Shown here piece by piece: positions 8,048 through 17,943 of a DNA stretch of 64,000 nucleotides (position 1 is its first letter; each line of letters begins with the position of its first letter). Made by a program: the position numbers and the translations under genes. Below the pieces are notes generated by a model. It was not told the origin of the DNA. It ran no database searches and saw only the letters and a program-made list of their open reading frames with translations. The stretch comes from an uncultured Phycisphaerae bacterium. Lineage in GTDB: Bacteria > Planctomycetota > Phycisphaerae > UBA1845 > Fen-1342. Where the stretch lies: assembly GCA_937928595.1 (NCBI GenBank), contig CALGJV010000013.1, positions 1-64,000 on the forward strand, written 5' to 3'.

Positions 8048-9613
8048 ATGGGATTCCGGATGAAGGTCGTACTGGCGGGCGTGCTCGCCCTGGTGACTTT
8101 GGCCGGCGTGATGTTCGCGCTGTACGTGCAGGATTCGCGCGCGGCGGTCCAGAAGCAGTACGTGGAGAAGGCTCGCAGCGTGGTGCTGACGGTCGAGTCG
8201 GCCCGCGAGGAGATGGCCAAGAAGTGGCAGTCCGGGATCTTCTCGGCCGAGCAGTTGCGCGAGTGGGCCGCCGCCGGCCGGGTGGACAAGGTGCTCCAAG
8301 CCGTGCCGGTCGTGACGGCCTGGCACGCCGCGATGGCCAAGGCGGAGGAAGGCGGCTATCAGTTCCGCGTGCCGAAGTTCCAGCCGCGTAACCCGAAGAA
8401 CATGCCGGACGAGACCGAGAGCCGCGTGCTGAAGATGTTCGAATCCGGCACGGCCACCGAGCACTACGAAATTGACCTGGCCGCGAACGCGATCCGGTAC
8501 TTTCGTCCCATCCGGCTGACCGAGGACTGCCTGCTGTGCCACGGCGACCCCACGCAGTCGGCCACGTTGTGGGGCAACGACCAGGGACTGGATCCGACCG
8601 GCGCAAAAATGGAGAACTGGAAAGCCGGCGAGGTCCACGGGGCGTTCGAGGTGGTCCAGTCGCTGTCGGCGGCCGACCGGGCGCTGGCGGCCACGCTGTG
8701 GCGCGGCACGGGCATCGTCGCGGCGCTGGTCGGGCTGAGCGCCGTCGCGCTGTACCTGGTGGTGACGCGCGTGGTCGTGCGGAATCTGATCGCGCCGGTG
8801 CAGCAGATCGCGGGCGAGCTGGACGAGGGGGCCGAGCAGGTCCACGAGGCGTCGGCGCAGGTGGCCGGCGCGGCGAACATGCTCGCGCAGGGCGCGAGCG
8901 ATCAGGCGGCGGCGCTCCAGCAGGCCAGCAGCTCGCTGGAACAGGTGGCCTCGATGAGCCGCGACAACGCCCGGAACGCGGAGGACGTGAACCGGCTGAG
9001 CGGCGCGGCGCGGGAGACGGCGCAGGGCTGCGACCGGACCATGCAGCGGCTCGGCGTGGCGATGACGGCCATCAACGAGTCGGCCGGCGCCATTCACAAG
9101 ATCATCAAGGTGATCGAGGAGATCGCGTTCCAGACGAACCTCCTGGCGCTGAACGCGGCGGTCGAGGCGGCGCGGGCGGGCGACCACGGCAAGGGCTTCG
9201 CGGTCGTCGCGCAGGAGGTGCGTTCGCTGGCGCAGCGGGCGGCGCAGGCCGCCGGCGAAACAACCGGGCTGATCGAGGCGTCGGTGGCCCGCGCGAGAGA
9301 GGGCAGCCGGGTCGCGACGGAGGTCGCGTCGGGCATGTCGTCCATCGTGACGCACGTCACGCAGGTCTCGGACCTCGTCGGCAACATCTCCGCTGCCAGC
9401 CGCGACCAGGCCGAGGCGGTCGACCAGCTCAACAAGGCGGTCGCCCAGCTTAACACCGTCACGCAGCAGAACGCGTCGGCGTCCGAGGAATCGGCCTCCG
9501 CGTCGCAGCAGCTCTCCGCGCAGGCCGAGAGCGTGCGGAACACCGTCACGCGGTTGATGCAGGTGGCCGGCGCCCCCCCCGGACGCGGGAGTGAGGCGAA
9601 CCCGCGGGCGTGA
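8048..9613 (+). CDS. Methyl-accepting chemotaxis-type sensor with periplasmic c-type heme domain
   Basis: The 521-residue product has a membrane segment at residues 5-26, a periplasmic domain, and a second membrane segment near 217-240. A long coiled-coil signalling region follows, with the conserved hairpin tip [20 protein letters not shown]. The periplasmic part carries C161-L-L-C164-H165, the covalent heme c attachment motif, in a region resembling the DUF3365/Tll0287-like sensor fold. Redox potential or a gaseous ligand is therefore a plausible signal. A canonical HAMP motif is not obvious. No other che gene is in the window, so it works with a distant array or a non-chemotaxis pathway. 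Weak purines precede the ATG. Confidence 0.9.
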   Translation: MGFRMKVVLAGVLALVTLAGVMFALYVQDSRAAVQKQYVEKARSVVLTVESAREEMAKKWQSGIFSAEQLREWAAAGRVDKVLQAVPVVTAWHAAMAKAEEGGYQFRVPKFQPRNPKNMPDETESRVLKMFESGTATEHYEIDLAANAIRYFRPIRLTEDCLLCHGDPTQSATLWGNDQGLDPTGAKMENWKAGEVHGAFEVVQSLSAADRALAATLWRGTGIVAALVGLSAVALYLVVTRVVVRNLIAPVQQIAGELDEGAEQVHEASAQVAGAANMLAQGASDQAAALQQASSSLEQVASMSRDNARNAEDVNRLSGAARETAQGCDRTMQRLGVAMTAINESAGAIHKIIKVIEEIAFQTNLLALNAAVEAARAGDHGKGFAVVAQEVRSLAQRAAQAAGETTGLIEASVARAREGSRVATEVASGMSSIVTHVTQVSDLVGNISAASRDQAEAVDQLNKAVAQLNTVTQQNASASEESASASQQLSAQAESVRNTVTRLMQVAGAPPGRGSEANPRA

Positions 9614-9698
9614 GGCACGGCGGCTTGCGAGACCAGCGGCGGCTGATGTAAGGCACCGCGGCGGTTCTCGGCCGCGCGCCGTGCCGACCTTGCGCCCT

Positions 9699-9860
9699 GA
9701 CGGCCGCCGTCCGAGCCCCGGCCGCAAGGCCGGGGTCCATCACTCGCCGCCCTGGACGAAACCCGGAGCTTGCGCTCCGGGCTCGGACGGCCGTCGCCCT
9801 GCCACCCTCCGGGCTCGGACGGCCGTCGCCCTGCCCAGCCTCCAGGTTCGGATGCCGCGC
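9699..9860. repeat. REP-like palindromic repeat modules
   Basis: The 507-bp gap between the sensor gene and efp holds several copies of one module: an 8-bp stem with a TTGC loop, then CTCGGACGGC. Copy 1 (9699-9735) is inverted, with stem CCCCGGCC/GGCCGGGG. Copy 2 (9762-9803) has stem CCCGGAGC/GCTCCGGG. A half copy at 9807-9835 repeats 9775-9803 exactly (29 bp, 32-bp period). A decayed copy starts near 9841. Stem bases differ between copies but remain paired. The rest of the gap shows a TATACT hexamer at 10020-10025 and nothing coding. Confidence 0.7.
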
Positions 9861-10120
9861 GCCGTGCCGGGCCGCGGCAACAAGGCTGCACGGCGCGGCG
9901 TGCCGGGCGCGGTGACGAGGTTGCCCGCTCACAAGGTGACAAAGAACCCGCCCCGTCCCCCGCCTGCGGCCGTTCGGCGGGGACCGCGGGCCCCCTCGCG
10001 GCGGGGCGGGGCGCCCGGCTATACTATCCCGTTTCAAGGGCGGCTGCGGGCGTCGTCGGGCGGGCGTGTTCCCGGTCCGCGGTGGTCGCGGCGGAAGCGG
10101 TTGGCGGCAAACGGTGCAGC

Positions 10121-10684
10121 ATGATCAAGGCGAGCGAACTGAAAAAGGGGAAGGTCGTTCAGCACGAGGGCGGCCTGTACTCGGTGAGCGACATCCAGCG
10201 GGTGTCCAAGGGGAACTGGCGGAGCTACCTCCAGGCCAAGTTCAAGTCGTTGAAGGACGGCCGGGTGATCGACGTCCGCCTGTCGGTGGACGATCGGATC
10301 GAGACGCCGTTCGTGGACACGAAGCCGTACCAGTACCTGTACAAGGACGGGGACAGCTTCGTGCTGATGGATGAGCAGACGTACGACCAGATCACGGTGT
10401 CGGCGGACGTGATGGGGGAGGCCGAATTGTATCTGCGCGGCAACGAGACGGTGACGGTGCAGATGATCGAGGGCAAGATCGTCGCGATCGAGCTGCCGAA
10501 CACGGTGCAGCTCAAGGTGGTCGACGCGCCGCCGGTCGTAAAGGGCGCGACCGCGACGAACCAGAGCAAGGAAGCGACGCTCGAGACCGGGCTGCGCGTG
10601 CGGGTCCCGCCGTTCATCGAGATCGGCGAGGAGCTGCGCATCGACACGCGGACGGGCGAGTACCTCGAACGGGCCAAGGAGTGA
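10121..10684 (+). CDS. efp: Translation elongation factor P
   Basis: EF-P binds between the P and E sites of stalled ribosomes and speeds peptide bond formation at polyproline stretches. The 187-residue product is full length, with the KOW-like N-terminal domain ([13 protein letters not shown]) and two OB-like domains ending in [19 protein letters not shown]. The loop tip reads [10 protein letters not shown], with K30 in the position that is modified in many bacteria. The surrounding SKGNW differs from the common PGKGGA, so its modification is uncertain. No strong ribosome-binding site precedes ATG 10121. A TATACT at 10020-10025 could be the -10 of a transcript with a leader of roughly 90 nt. 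Nothing was seen in 10685-10808. Confidence 0.95.
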   Translation: MIKASELKKGKVVQHEGGLYSVSDIQRVSKGNWRSYLQAKFKSLKDGRVIDVRLSVDDRIETPFVDTKPYQYLYKDGDSFVLMDEQTYDQITVSADVMGEAELYLRGNETVTVQMIEGKIVAIELPNTVQLKVVDAPPVVKGATATNQSKEATLETGLRVRVPPFIEIGEELRIDTRTGEYLERAKE

Positions 10685-10808
10685 GCGTGGCCGGGCTCCG
10701 GGCCCGGGCGGCGGGCCGCGTTCCGGAACGATCCGGGGCGCGGGGCGGCGCGGCCGGTCGGGGGCGGGTCGGACCGGACGACGGGCGGCGGGACCGAGAG
10801 TGAGTCCG

Positions 10809-13800
10809 ATGAATTGGCTCCTCTGCGTCGGTGACACGGACATCCTGCGGGACGCGACGAGCGCCGGCACGGTCTTCTGGTACCGCGCGCGGCGCGGGGG
10901 GATGGGGCTGGTCTGGGCCGGGGTGCTGACGGCCGTCGTCCTGCTGCTGGTCGTGCTGCTGGTGCTGGGGCCGGCGGGCACGGGGCTGGGGTGGCTGTCG
11001 CGGAACGGGGTGGCGCTCGCGCTGACGCTGGTGGGGCTGGGCTGGGCGGGGTACGTGGGGTGGCTGGCGTTTCAGTTTCTGCCGTCGCGCAACGACCGGG
11101 TCGTGCTGGCGCACCGTCGCTGGGTTCGGACGAGCGTGGACCCGCTGGAACCGGCGCTCCAAGCGCTGTCGGATGAGCAGCTTCAGGCGAAGACCGCGGA
11201 GTTCAAGGCCCGCTTGGCGGCGGGCGCGACGCTCGACGACCTTCGGGCGGAGGCGTACGCCTGCGTACGAGAGGCGTCGCGCCGGGCCCGCAACCACCGG
11301 CAGTTCGAGTGCCAGCTAATCGGCGGCAAAGTGCTTGAGGAGTGCAACGTCGCCGAGATGCGGACGGGCGAGGGCAAGACGATCGTTTGTTACATGGCCA
11401 ACTACCTGAAGGTCCTCCAGGGCCTGAAGGTGCACATGGTCACGGTGAACGATTACCTGGTGAAGCGCGACGCGGAGTTCTGCCGGCCGATCTTCGCGCT
11501 GCTGGGCGTCAGCGTGGGCTACATCACGGCGGACATGGAGACCTACGGGCCGGCGGCGGAGGAACGCCGCACGGCGTACGCCTGCGACATCACCTACGGC
11601 ACGAACAGCGAGTTCGGGTTCGACTATTTGCGCGACAACATGAAGATGTCCGTGCGGGACCAGGTGCAGGGCCGGCAGGACTACGTGGTCGTCGATGAGG
11701 TCGACAGCATCCTGATCGATGAGGCCCGCACGCCGTTGATCATCTCGGGGCCGGCCCGCGACGACGTGACGCAGTACCGCATGGCCGACGACGTCGCCCG
11801 CATGCTCGTCCAGAAGCAGGAGCAGGCCAACCGCGAGACGGCCGCGCGGCTGGCCGAGATCGAGGCCGACCCGGGGCGGTTCGGCCTGGACGGGGGGCAC
11901 CCGAAGTACCGCGAGGGGCTCAAGAAGTTCCGGGCGGACCCGTACTGGCTCTCGTCGGACGAGGCCGAGGCGATCGGCCACAAGCAGTACTTCGTGGTCG
12001 AGGCGGACCGCAAGTCGGTGCACATGACCGAGCACGGCGCCAAGGCGGCCCAGGGGTACCTCGGGATCGGGTCGTTCTACGACAGCCGGAACATGAACTG
12101 GCCGCACTACATCGACAACGCGCTGCGGGCCCACAAGGTTTACCAGCGCGACAAGGAGTACGTGGTCCAGAACGACCAGATCATCATCGTGGACGAGTTC
12201 ACGGGCCGGCTCATGCACGGCCGGCAGTGGTCCGACGGCCTGCACCAGGCGGTCGAGGCCAAGGAGCGCGTGACGATCAAGCAGGAGACCCAGACGCTCG
12301 CCACGATCACGCTCCAGAACCTGTTCAAGCTCTACCGGCAGCTCGCCGGCATGACCGGCACGGCCATGACCGAGGCCGACGAGTTCATGAAGATCTACAA
12401 GCTCGAGGTCATCGCGATCCCGACGAACAAACCGGTGCGGCGGATCGACTACAACGACAAGATCTACAAGTCGGTGGCCAGCAAGTTCGACGCGGTGGTC
12501 GAGGAGATCCGCTCGTACAGCCAGGAGGGCTACCCGGCCGACGCGTGGTCGCTGCACGACCTGCTCAAGCACGCGCGCCGCACGCTCGTCTCGGAGCAGG
12601 AACACGGCCGGGCCGACGCGGCCGTGCCGGCACAGCTCGCGGCGATTGACCGGGCCCTGGCGGCGTTCAACGGCGGCAAGGGCGACGAGGCGGCGCTGGC
12701 CGCCGGCTACCGCGAGCTGATGGGCGAGTGGGTCGGCGGGCGGCCGGTGCTGGTCGGCACGACCAGCGTTGAGGCGTCGGAGAAGCTGAGCGAGGCGCTG
12801 ACGCGGCGTTACGGCGTCGAGCACGAGGTGCTCAACGCGCGGCCGGACGCCGTGGCCCGCGAGTCGGAGATCGTGGCGAAGGCGGGGCGGCAGCACGAGC
12901 TGGTGCGGGGCAAGCAGAAGCGCATCGTGGGCAACGTGACGATCGCGACGAACATGGCCGGGCGCGGCACGGACATCGTGCTGGGCCCGGGCGTGGCGGC
13001 GCTGGGCGGGTTGCACGTGGTGGGCACGGAGCGTCACGAGAGCCGGCGGATCGACAACCAGCTCCGCGGACGGTGCGGCCGGCAGGGGGACCCGGGCAGC
13101 TCGCGCTTCTTCCTGAGCTTCGAGGACGACCTGCTGCGGCTGTTCATGGGGGAGTGGGTGCTGCGGATGCTCCAGATGCTGGGCTTCGAGGAGGGCATGG
13201 CCATCGAGGACCGGCGCGTGAACCGCGGCATCGAGAAGGCCCAGAAGAAGGTCGAGGAGCGGAACTTCGGGATCCGCAAGAACCTGCTCGAATACGACGA
13301 GGTGATGGACCACCAGCGCAAGACGTTCTACGCCCTGCGCCAGCGGATTCTGGAAGGACGCGGGCTGACCGAGCTGATCTGGGAGATGATCGACGACACG
13401 GTCAGCGACGCGGTGGAGCGTTACCTCGATCCGAAGTACCCGGCGCAGTGCGCGGCGGAATGGGCCGGGCAGCACCTCGGCGTGCCGCTGGAGGCGGGCA
13501 AGCTCGACACGCACGACCTGAAGGCTCTCCAGGACCAGGTGCGCGACCTGGCAGCGTACGAGGCCCGGCAGCTCATCCAGCGCATGATCGGCGAATACGT
13601 CGATCCGGACGTGCCGCCGGAGGAGTGGGACGTCCGCGGGCTGGCGGGCTGGGCCGCCCAGTACGGCGTCACGCTCTCCCAGAACCAGATGAAGAAGATG
13701 GCGCCGTCGGAGCTCCAGGAGCACATCATCGCGGCCGCCGAGGCCCGGATCGCCGCGGCCGACCTAACGCCGCTCGAGCAGTACGTCGATCCGCAATTCG

Positions 13801-14786
13801 CGCGCGGGCGGCTGGCGCGCTGGGCGAAGGACAAGTTCGACCTGGACATTCCGCCGGAGGAGCTGGCCGCGGCCTCCCGCGAGGACGCCGCGCGGCTCCT
13901 GACCGAGGCGATGCGGGCGGCCTACCGCCGCCGCGAGATCGAGTACCCGGTGGCGGCCGTGATCTCGTTCGCCCTCGAGCGCGGCGGCAGCAACGCCAAC
14001 GAGGTGGCGGGGCGGCTCGCGGCCTGGGCCGGCCGCAAGTACGGCCGCGACTGGACGTACGAGCACTTCGTGAACCGCGCGCCGGAGGACGTGTTCACGG
14101 AGCTGCGCGCGCTCAACGAGGATTTCCTGACGAACCGCCGGCTGGACGCCGAAGTGGACGCGGCCGTGGCGCAGCACTCCGGGGCGGCGCTGGAACAGTG
14201 GGCCCGGCAGCGGTTCGGGCCGGTGATGGACAGCCGCCCGCTGGACCTGGCGGGGGACGTGGCGGCGCAGCTCAAGCAGTGCGCGTACGAGATGCTGCGG
14301 TTCGAGCTGACCTGGCTCGAGCAGCAGATCCTGCTGTCGACGTTCGACGGGCTGTGGAAGGACCACATGTGGTCGATGGACCTTCTGCGGCACTCGATCG
14401 GCCTGCGCGGCTACGCGGAGCAGGATCCGAAGATCGCCTTCAAGCGCGAAGGCACGCGCATGTTCAACGAGCTGCTCGTGACGGCCCGCGAGCGCGTCAC
14501 GGACCTGATCTTCAAGGTGCGCGTCGCCGGCTACGGCGCGGGCGGCTACGGCGAGTCCGGCCCGGCGGCCCCGTCCGGCCCGGCCTATCAGCGCATGACC
14601 ACCAGCAAGGCGGACGCGACGGGCGCCGGGTTCTCGCAGGCCGATCAGGACGCCGCCCTGCGACAGCAGGGCGAGGGCGGCCTGACGAAGACCATTCGCC
14701 GCGAGGAGCCGCGCGTCGGTCGCAATGACCCGTGCCCGTGCGGCTCGGGCAAGAAATACAAGCAGTGCCACGGCCGCGGCCGGTGA
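10809..14786 (+). CDS. secA: Preprotein translocase ATPase SecA, membrane-anchored and repeat-expanded
   Basis: SecA drives ATP-dependent export through SecYEG. At 1325 residues this is far longer than the usual 850-900. Residues 32-54 and 65-89 are hydrophobic and predict two N-terminal membrane helices absent from classical SecA. The motor is intact: RTGEGKT near 187, [17 protein letters not shown] near 296, and [12 protein letters not shown] with [14 protein letters not shown] in the second nucleotide fold. In the helical scaffold, residues about 870-1150 hold up to five degenerate copies of a YVDP...LAxWAxxxFG unit. A SEC-C zinc motif ([13 protein letters not shown]) ends the protein. ATG 10809 is chosen over GTG 10800. 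Both have only a weak GAG-type site. Confidence 0.96.
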   Translation: MNWLLCVGDTDILRDATSAGTVFWYRARRGGMGLVWAGVLTAVVLLLVVLLVLGPAGTGLGWLSRNGVALALTLVGLGWAGYVGWLAFQFLPSRNDRVVLAHRRWVRTSVDPLEPALQALSDEQLQAKTAEFKARLAAGATLDDLRAEAYACVREASRRARNHRQFECQLIGGKVLEECNVAEMRTGEGKTIVCYMANYLKVLQGLKVHMVTVNDYLVKRDAEFCRPIFALLGVSVGYITADMETYGPAAEERRTAYACDITYGTNSEFGFDYLRDNMKMSVRDQVQGRQDYVVVDEVDSILIDEARTPLIISGPARDDVTQYRMADDVARMLVQKQEQANRETAARLAEIEADPGRFGLDGGHPKYREGLKKFRADPYWLSSDEAEAIGHKQYFVVEADRKSVHMTEHGAKAAQGYLGIGSFYDSRNMNWPHYIDNALRAHKVYQRDKEYVVQNDQIIIVDEFTGRLMHGRQWSDGLHQAVEAKERVTIKQETQTLATITLQNLFKLYRQLAGMTGTAMTEADEFMKIYKLEVIAIPTNKPVRRIDYNDKIYKSVASKFDAVVEEIRSYSQEGYPADAWSLHDLLKHARRTLVSEQEHGRADAAVPAQLAAIDRALAAFNGGKGDEAALAAGYRELMGEWVGGRPVLVGTTSVEASEKLSEALTRRYGVEHEVLNARPDAVARESEIVAKAGRQHELVRGKQKRIVGNVTIATNMAGRGTDIVLGPGVAALGGLHVVGTERHESRRIDNQLRGRCGRQGDPGSSRFFLSFEDDLLRLFMGEWVLRMLQMLGFEEGMAIEDRRVNRGIEKAQKKVEERNFGIRKNLLEYDEVMDHQRKTFYALRQRILEGRGLTELIWEMIDDTVSDAVERYLDPKYPAQCAAEWAGQHLGVPLEAGKLDTHDLKALQDQVRDLAAYEARQLIQRMIGEYVDPDVPPEEWDVRGLAGWAAQYGVTLSQNQMKKMAPSELQEHIIAAAEARIAAADLTPLEQYVDPQFARGRLARWAKDKFDLDIPPEELAAASREDAARLLTEAMRAAYRRREIEYPVAAVISFALERGGSNANEVAGRLAAWAGRKYGRDWTYEHFVNRAPEDVFTELRALNEDFLTNRRLDAEVDAAVAQHSGAALEQWARQRFGPVMDSRPLDLAGDVAAQLKQCAYEMLRFELTWLEQQILLSTFDGLWKDHMWSMDLLRHSIGLRGYAEQDPKIAFKREGTRMFNELLVTARERVTDLIFKVRVAGYGAGGYGESGPAAPSGPAYQRMTTSKADATGAGFSQADQDAALRQQGEGGLTKTIRREEPRVGRNDPCPCGSGKKYKQCHGRGR

Positions 14787-14825
14787 CCCCGCGCGGGGCG
14801 GGGCGGCCGGCCGAACCGCGGTGAA

Positions 14826-16124
14826 CTACCCTTCCCGCCGCGGGATGGTCTTCCCCTGCGGGTCGGCGGCGGGCCGGCCCAGGGTGCGGTCCAGCTCCTC
14901 GGCCAGCTCGTGGGCGTGCTCGAGGCGCTCGGCCTCGGCGTGCAGGTGGCGCTCGCTGGCGCCTTCCTGCGCGAGGTAGGTTTCCCAGAGCCGGTGGGCC
15001 CGCAGCATGTCCTGCGCGCGGGCGCGTCCGGCGGCGGTGAGGGTCGGCTCGGGTTGGCCGCGCGTCACGAGCCCGTCCCGCGCCAGGTCCTCCACTGCGC
15101 GGCCGATGGCGCGCGGGTCGGCCGGGGTGAGGGCCGCCGCCAGGCCCGCCGCGGCCCGCTGCGGGGTTTCCTCGAACCGGGCCAGCATCTTCAGCACGTC
15201 CTCCTCGAGGATGTGCCGCCGGATGCGTCGCCGGCGCAGTGCGACCGCCAGGAAGCCGCGCTCCGGCGCCAGCGCCATCGCCAGCAGGAACACGACGGTC
15301 GCGACCAGCACCATCATCGGGCCGGGCGGACTGTTGAACTGGAACGCGAGAAACATGCCGGCCGCGGCCGACAGCCCGCCGAGCACGGTGGACACCGTCA
15401 GCAGGAGCCAGAGCCGGTTCGTGAGCTGGTAGGCCGTGGCCGCGGGGGTCACGAGCATCGCCACCGCCATGATGACGCCGACGGAGCGCAGCGCGGCGAC
15501 GATGGTGGCCGAGAGCAGGATCATCAGCACGTAGTGCAGCAGGCTGGTGTTGAAGCCCATCGTGCGGGCGAGCACCGGGTCGAAGCTCAGCAGCTTCAGC
15601 GGGTGGAACAGCAGCAGGATCGTGCCCACGACGACGGGGGCGATCAGCAGGATGCTGTGCCAGTCGGTCTCCGTGATGGCCAGCGGGTCGCCGAACAGAA
15701 AGCATTTCAAGTCAAAGTGCGTGCCGGCGGGCAGGCGGCTGATCAGGATCACGCCCACGGCGAACATGGCCGTGAAGACAATGCCGATGGCCGCGTCCTC
15801 CTTCGCGCGGCTGAAGCGCGTCACGAGGCTGATGGCCACGGCGGTGACGACGCCGGCGGCCAGCGCGCCGACGAACAGGCCGGTCACGCCCGTGCTGACG
15901 AGCAGAAAGGCGATCACAACGCCCGGCAGGACGGCGTGCGCGATGGCGTCGCCGATCAATGCCATGCGGCGCAGCACGACGAACCCGCCCAGCAGCCCGA
16001 GCAGGGCGCCGACGACGACGCTGCACAGGAGCTGGAGGCGGTGGTCGATCAATGGGCTGAGCAGCCGCTCCTGCCACGTGATGAGATCGGCGGCCGACTG
16101 GGCCAGGAGCCGTTCAGCGGACAT
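14826..16124 (-). CDS. Metal ABC transporter permease fused to a DtxR/MntR-like repressor domain (YtgCR-like)
   Basis: Residues 1-295 form a polytopic manganese/zinc/iron-type ABC-3 permease, with GLLGGFVVLRRMALIGDAIAH near the N-terminus and LRSVGVIMAVAMLVTPAA in the second half. After a basic linker (RRRRIRRH, 297-304) residues 305-432 read as a winged-helix DtxR-family regulator with dimerisation helix. H377, E399, E402 and H403 have the spacing of MntR metal ligands H77, E99, E102 and H103, and the end LGRPAADPQGKTIP matches the family. In Chlamydia trachomatis YtgCR has this architecture and the repressor part is released by cleavage; whether that happens here is inference. It overlaps the ATPase gene by 11 nt. 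A conventional permease with a degenerate tail is the alternative. Confidence 0.9.
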   Translation of the reverse strand: MSAERLLAQSAADLITWQERLLSPLIDHRLQLLCSVVVGALLGLLGGFVVLRRMALIGDAIAHAVLPGVVIAFLLVSTGVTGLFVGALAAGVVTAVAISLVTRFSRAKEDAAIGIVFTAMFAVGVILISRLPAGTHFDLKCFLFGDPLAITETDWHSILLIAPVVVGTILLLFHPLKLLSFDPVLARTMGFNTSLLHYVLMILLSATIVAALRSVGVIMAVAMLVTPAATAYQLTNRLWLLLTVSTVLGGLSAAAGMFLAFQFNSPPGPMMVLVATVVFLLAMALAPERGFLAVALRRRRIRRHILEEDVLKMLARFEETPQRAAAGLAAALTPADPRAIGRAVEDLARDGLVTRGQPEPTLTAAGRARAQDMLRAHRLWETYLAQEGASERHLHAEAERLEHAHELAEELDRTLGRPAADPQGKTIPRREG

Positions 16125-16920
16125 CGGCCGGGCCCTCCTGCAACGCCCGCTCGGCCTCGTCCACGAAGCTCATGCGGCCGCCGTACAGCCGCCGCAGGTT
16201 GTCGGCGTGGACGACCTCCGCGGGCGGGCCGTACGCGACCACGACGCGGTTGAGCATCAGCACGGCGTCGAAGCGGTCGAGGATCTGGAGGTTGTGGTTC
16301 ACGACGATCAGCGTCTGACCGGCCTGCGAGAAGCGGTCCATCAGCTCGAAGATGGCCGCCTCGGTCCGCGCATCGACGCCGGCGAACGGCTCGTCCAGCA
16401 GCAGCACGCGAGCCTCCTGTGCCAGCGCCCGCGCGAGGAACACGCGCTGCTGCTGGCCGCCCGAGAGTTGCCGGATGTGACGGTCGGCGTACGCGGTCAT
16501 GCCGACGGTCTCGAGCGCGGCCGCCACGCGGGCGTGGTCGGCGGCCCGCGGGCGGCCGAAATAACCCAGGGCGCGGTAGCGGCCCATCAGCACGACCTCG
16601 CGGACGGTGATGGGGAAGTCCCAGTCGGCGCTGTCCGTCTGCGGCACGTAGGCGACGTGCTGGCGGGCCTGGGCGATGGGCCGGCCCAGGACGCGGATCT
16701 CGCCCGCGTCGATCGGCAGCAACCCGAGCACGGCTTTGAGCAGGGTGCTCTTGCCCGCGCCGTTCGGCCCGATGATCGCCACGAGCTGCCCCTCGGGCAC
16801 GGCGACGTCGACGTGCCGGAGCACGGGTTGCTGGCGATACGAGACCGTGAGCCCCGCGACCTCCAGCGCGGGCGCGGCCCCCAGCCGCGGCGGTTGGCGC
16901 AGGGACGCTTCAGCGGCCAT
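16114..16920 (-). CDS. Metal ABC transporter ATP-binding protein
   Basis: This 268-residue ATPase would energise uptake of Mn, Zn or Fe through the adjacent permease. The Walker A motif is GPNGAGKST, the signature LSGGQQQRVFLARAL, Walker B RVLLLDEPFAGVD, and the H-loop sits in LIVVNHN. A YVPQTDSADWDFPITV Q-loop segment is typical of ZnuC/MntB-type subunits. The gene overlaps the upstream binding-protein gene and the downstream permease gene by 11 nt each, both through the pattern ATG-N-CCGCTGA, which implies translational coupling. The metal cannot be told from the ATPase alone. Confidence 0.94.
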   Translation of the reverse strand: MAAEASLRQPPRLGAAPALEVAGLTVSYRQQPVLRHVDVAVPEGQLVAIIGPNGAGKSTLLKAVLGLLPIDAGEIRVLGRPIAQARQHVAYVPQTDSADWDFPITVREVVLMGRYRALGYFGRPRAADHARVAAALETVGMTAYADRHIRQLSGGQQQRVFLARALAQEARVLLLDEPFAGVDARTEAAIFELMDRFSQAGQTLIVVNHNLQILDRFDAVLMLNRVVVAYGPPAEVVHADNLRRLYGGRMSFVDEAERALQEGPADVR

Positions 16921-17941
16921 CCGGGGACTCCACGGGCGCGGTCGCCGATGCGGGCGAATCGCCGGTGCCTTGCAGGAACGGACCGACGTTTTCGCCGGCC
17001 AGGGCGCTCACGATGATGCGCGTGTTCTCCCGCAGCGCGCCGAGGTACGTGTCGGCCGGCCGGCCGGGCGCGTCCAGGCTGTCGCTGTACAGCGGCTCCG
17101 GCGGAATCACGACCGGCTGACCGTCCTTCGCGGCCTGCGCCATCACGCGGTTCACCAGCTCGTTGAGCGACGCGGAGACGGCGGTCTCGTGAAAAATGGC
17201 CGGGATGCGGTGCTGTACGACGAGACGCGCCAGCTCCTGCACCCGGAGCGGCAGCGGGCTCGCGTCCGTGCTCGTGCCCAGCACGGCATCCACCGTCAGG
17301 CCATAGGCCGCACCGTAATAGTAGAACGCGTCGTGGCTCGTGATCAGGTAGCGGCGCTCGGGCGGGATGCGCTCCACCGCCTGGCGGATTCGGCCATCGA
17401 GCGCCTCCAGTTCGGCGAGGTAGCGCGCGGCGTTGCGCCGGTAGGTGTCGCTCCCCTCGGGGTCGAGCGCGAGGAGCGCGTCGCGGGCCTTCTCGGTGAA
17501 CACCATGAAGTAGCGGGCGTTCCACCACACGTGCGGGTCGGGCGCGCCCTGCGGCCCCTCGGAAGCCCGGACGACGATGCGCGGGTCCTCCGCGAGCGCC
17601 ACGGCGCGCGGGCCGAGGCCCTCGAACATGTGCACCAGCTTGCCCTCGAGGTGCAGACCGTTGTAAAGGACCAGCCGGGCCTTCCGGAACAGGACGCTCG
17701 TATCGGGCGTGGGCTCGAATGTGTGCGGATTCAGGCCGGGCGGAATGACGCCCACAACCCGCACGCGGTCGCCCGCGAGCTGTCGGGCGAGGTCGGTGAT
17801 CATGGTCGTCGTGGTGACGACCAGCAGTCGGTCGTCGGCGGGCGCGGCCGGCGGCCGCTCGCACCCGCCGACGGCGAGCAATGCCAGGGCCAGTCCGGTC
17901 GCGGCGCGGTGCAGGCACCCTGGGGCGTGCGGGGCTCGCAT
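16910..17941 (-). CDS. Metal ABC transporter substrate-binding lipoprotein
   Basis: A cluster A-I metal-binding receptor of 343 residues. The signal peptide ends in LLAVGGC, a probable lipobox, so the protein should be membrane-tethered outside the cytoplasm. Candidate metal ligands are the histidines in LNPHTFEPTPD, PDPHVWWN and ITSHDAFYYYG plus a downstream acidic residue. The family binds Zn, Mn or Fe(II). There is no His-rich loop of the kind common in ZnuA, which favours a manganese/iron role like YtgA or TroA, but this is inference. ATG 17941 begins two bases after the serA stop. Confidence 0.92.
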   Translation of the reverse strand: MRAPHAPGCLHRAATGLALALLAVGGCERPPAAPADDRLLVVTTTTMITDLARQLAGDRVRVVGVIPPGLNPHTFEPTPDTSVLFRKARLVLYNGLHLEGKLVHMFEGLGPRAVALAEDPRIVVRASEGPQGAPDPHVWWNARYFMVFTEKARDALLALDPEGSDTYRRNAARYLAELEALDGRIRQAVERIPPERRYLITSHDAFYYYGAAYGLTVDAVLGTSTDASPLPLRVQELARLVVQHRIPAIFHETAVSASLNELVNRVMAQAAKDGQPVVIPPEPLYSDSLDAPGRPADTYLGALRENTRIIVSALAGENVGPFLQGTGDSPASATAPVESPDGR

Positions 17942-17943
17942 CG

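Noticed and set aside
11316-13724. An 802-residue minus-strand open frame inside secA
   Set aside because: It is the complement of the SecA motor region. Its composition (Leu/Val/His/Arg runs) is a strand shadow.
13073-14728. A long alternative plus frame within secA
   Set aside because: It has a Gly/Arg/Ala-rich translation with no motifs. The SecA frame through the same bases has conserved scaffold and SEC-C motifs.
14787-14825. A CCCCGCGCGGGG palindrome between secA and the convergent permease gene
   Set aside because: Such short self-complementary GC runs are expected by chance at this base composition, and no T-tract follows.
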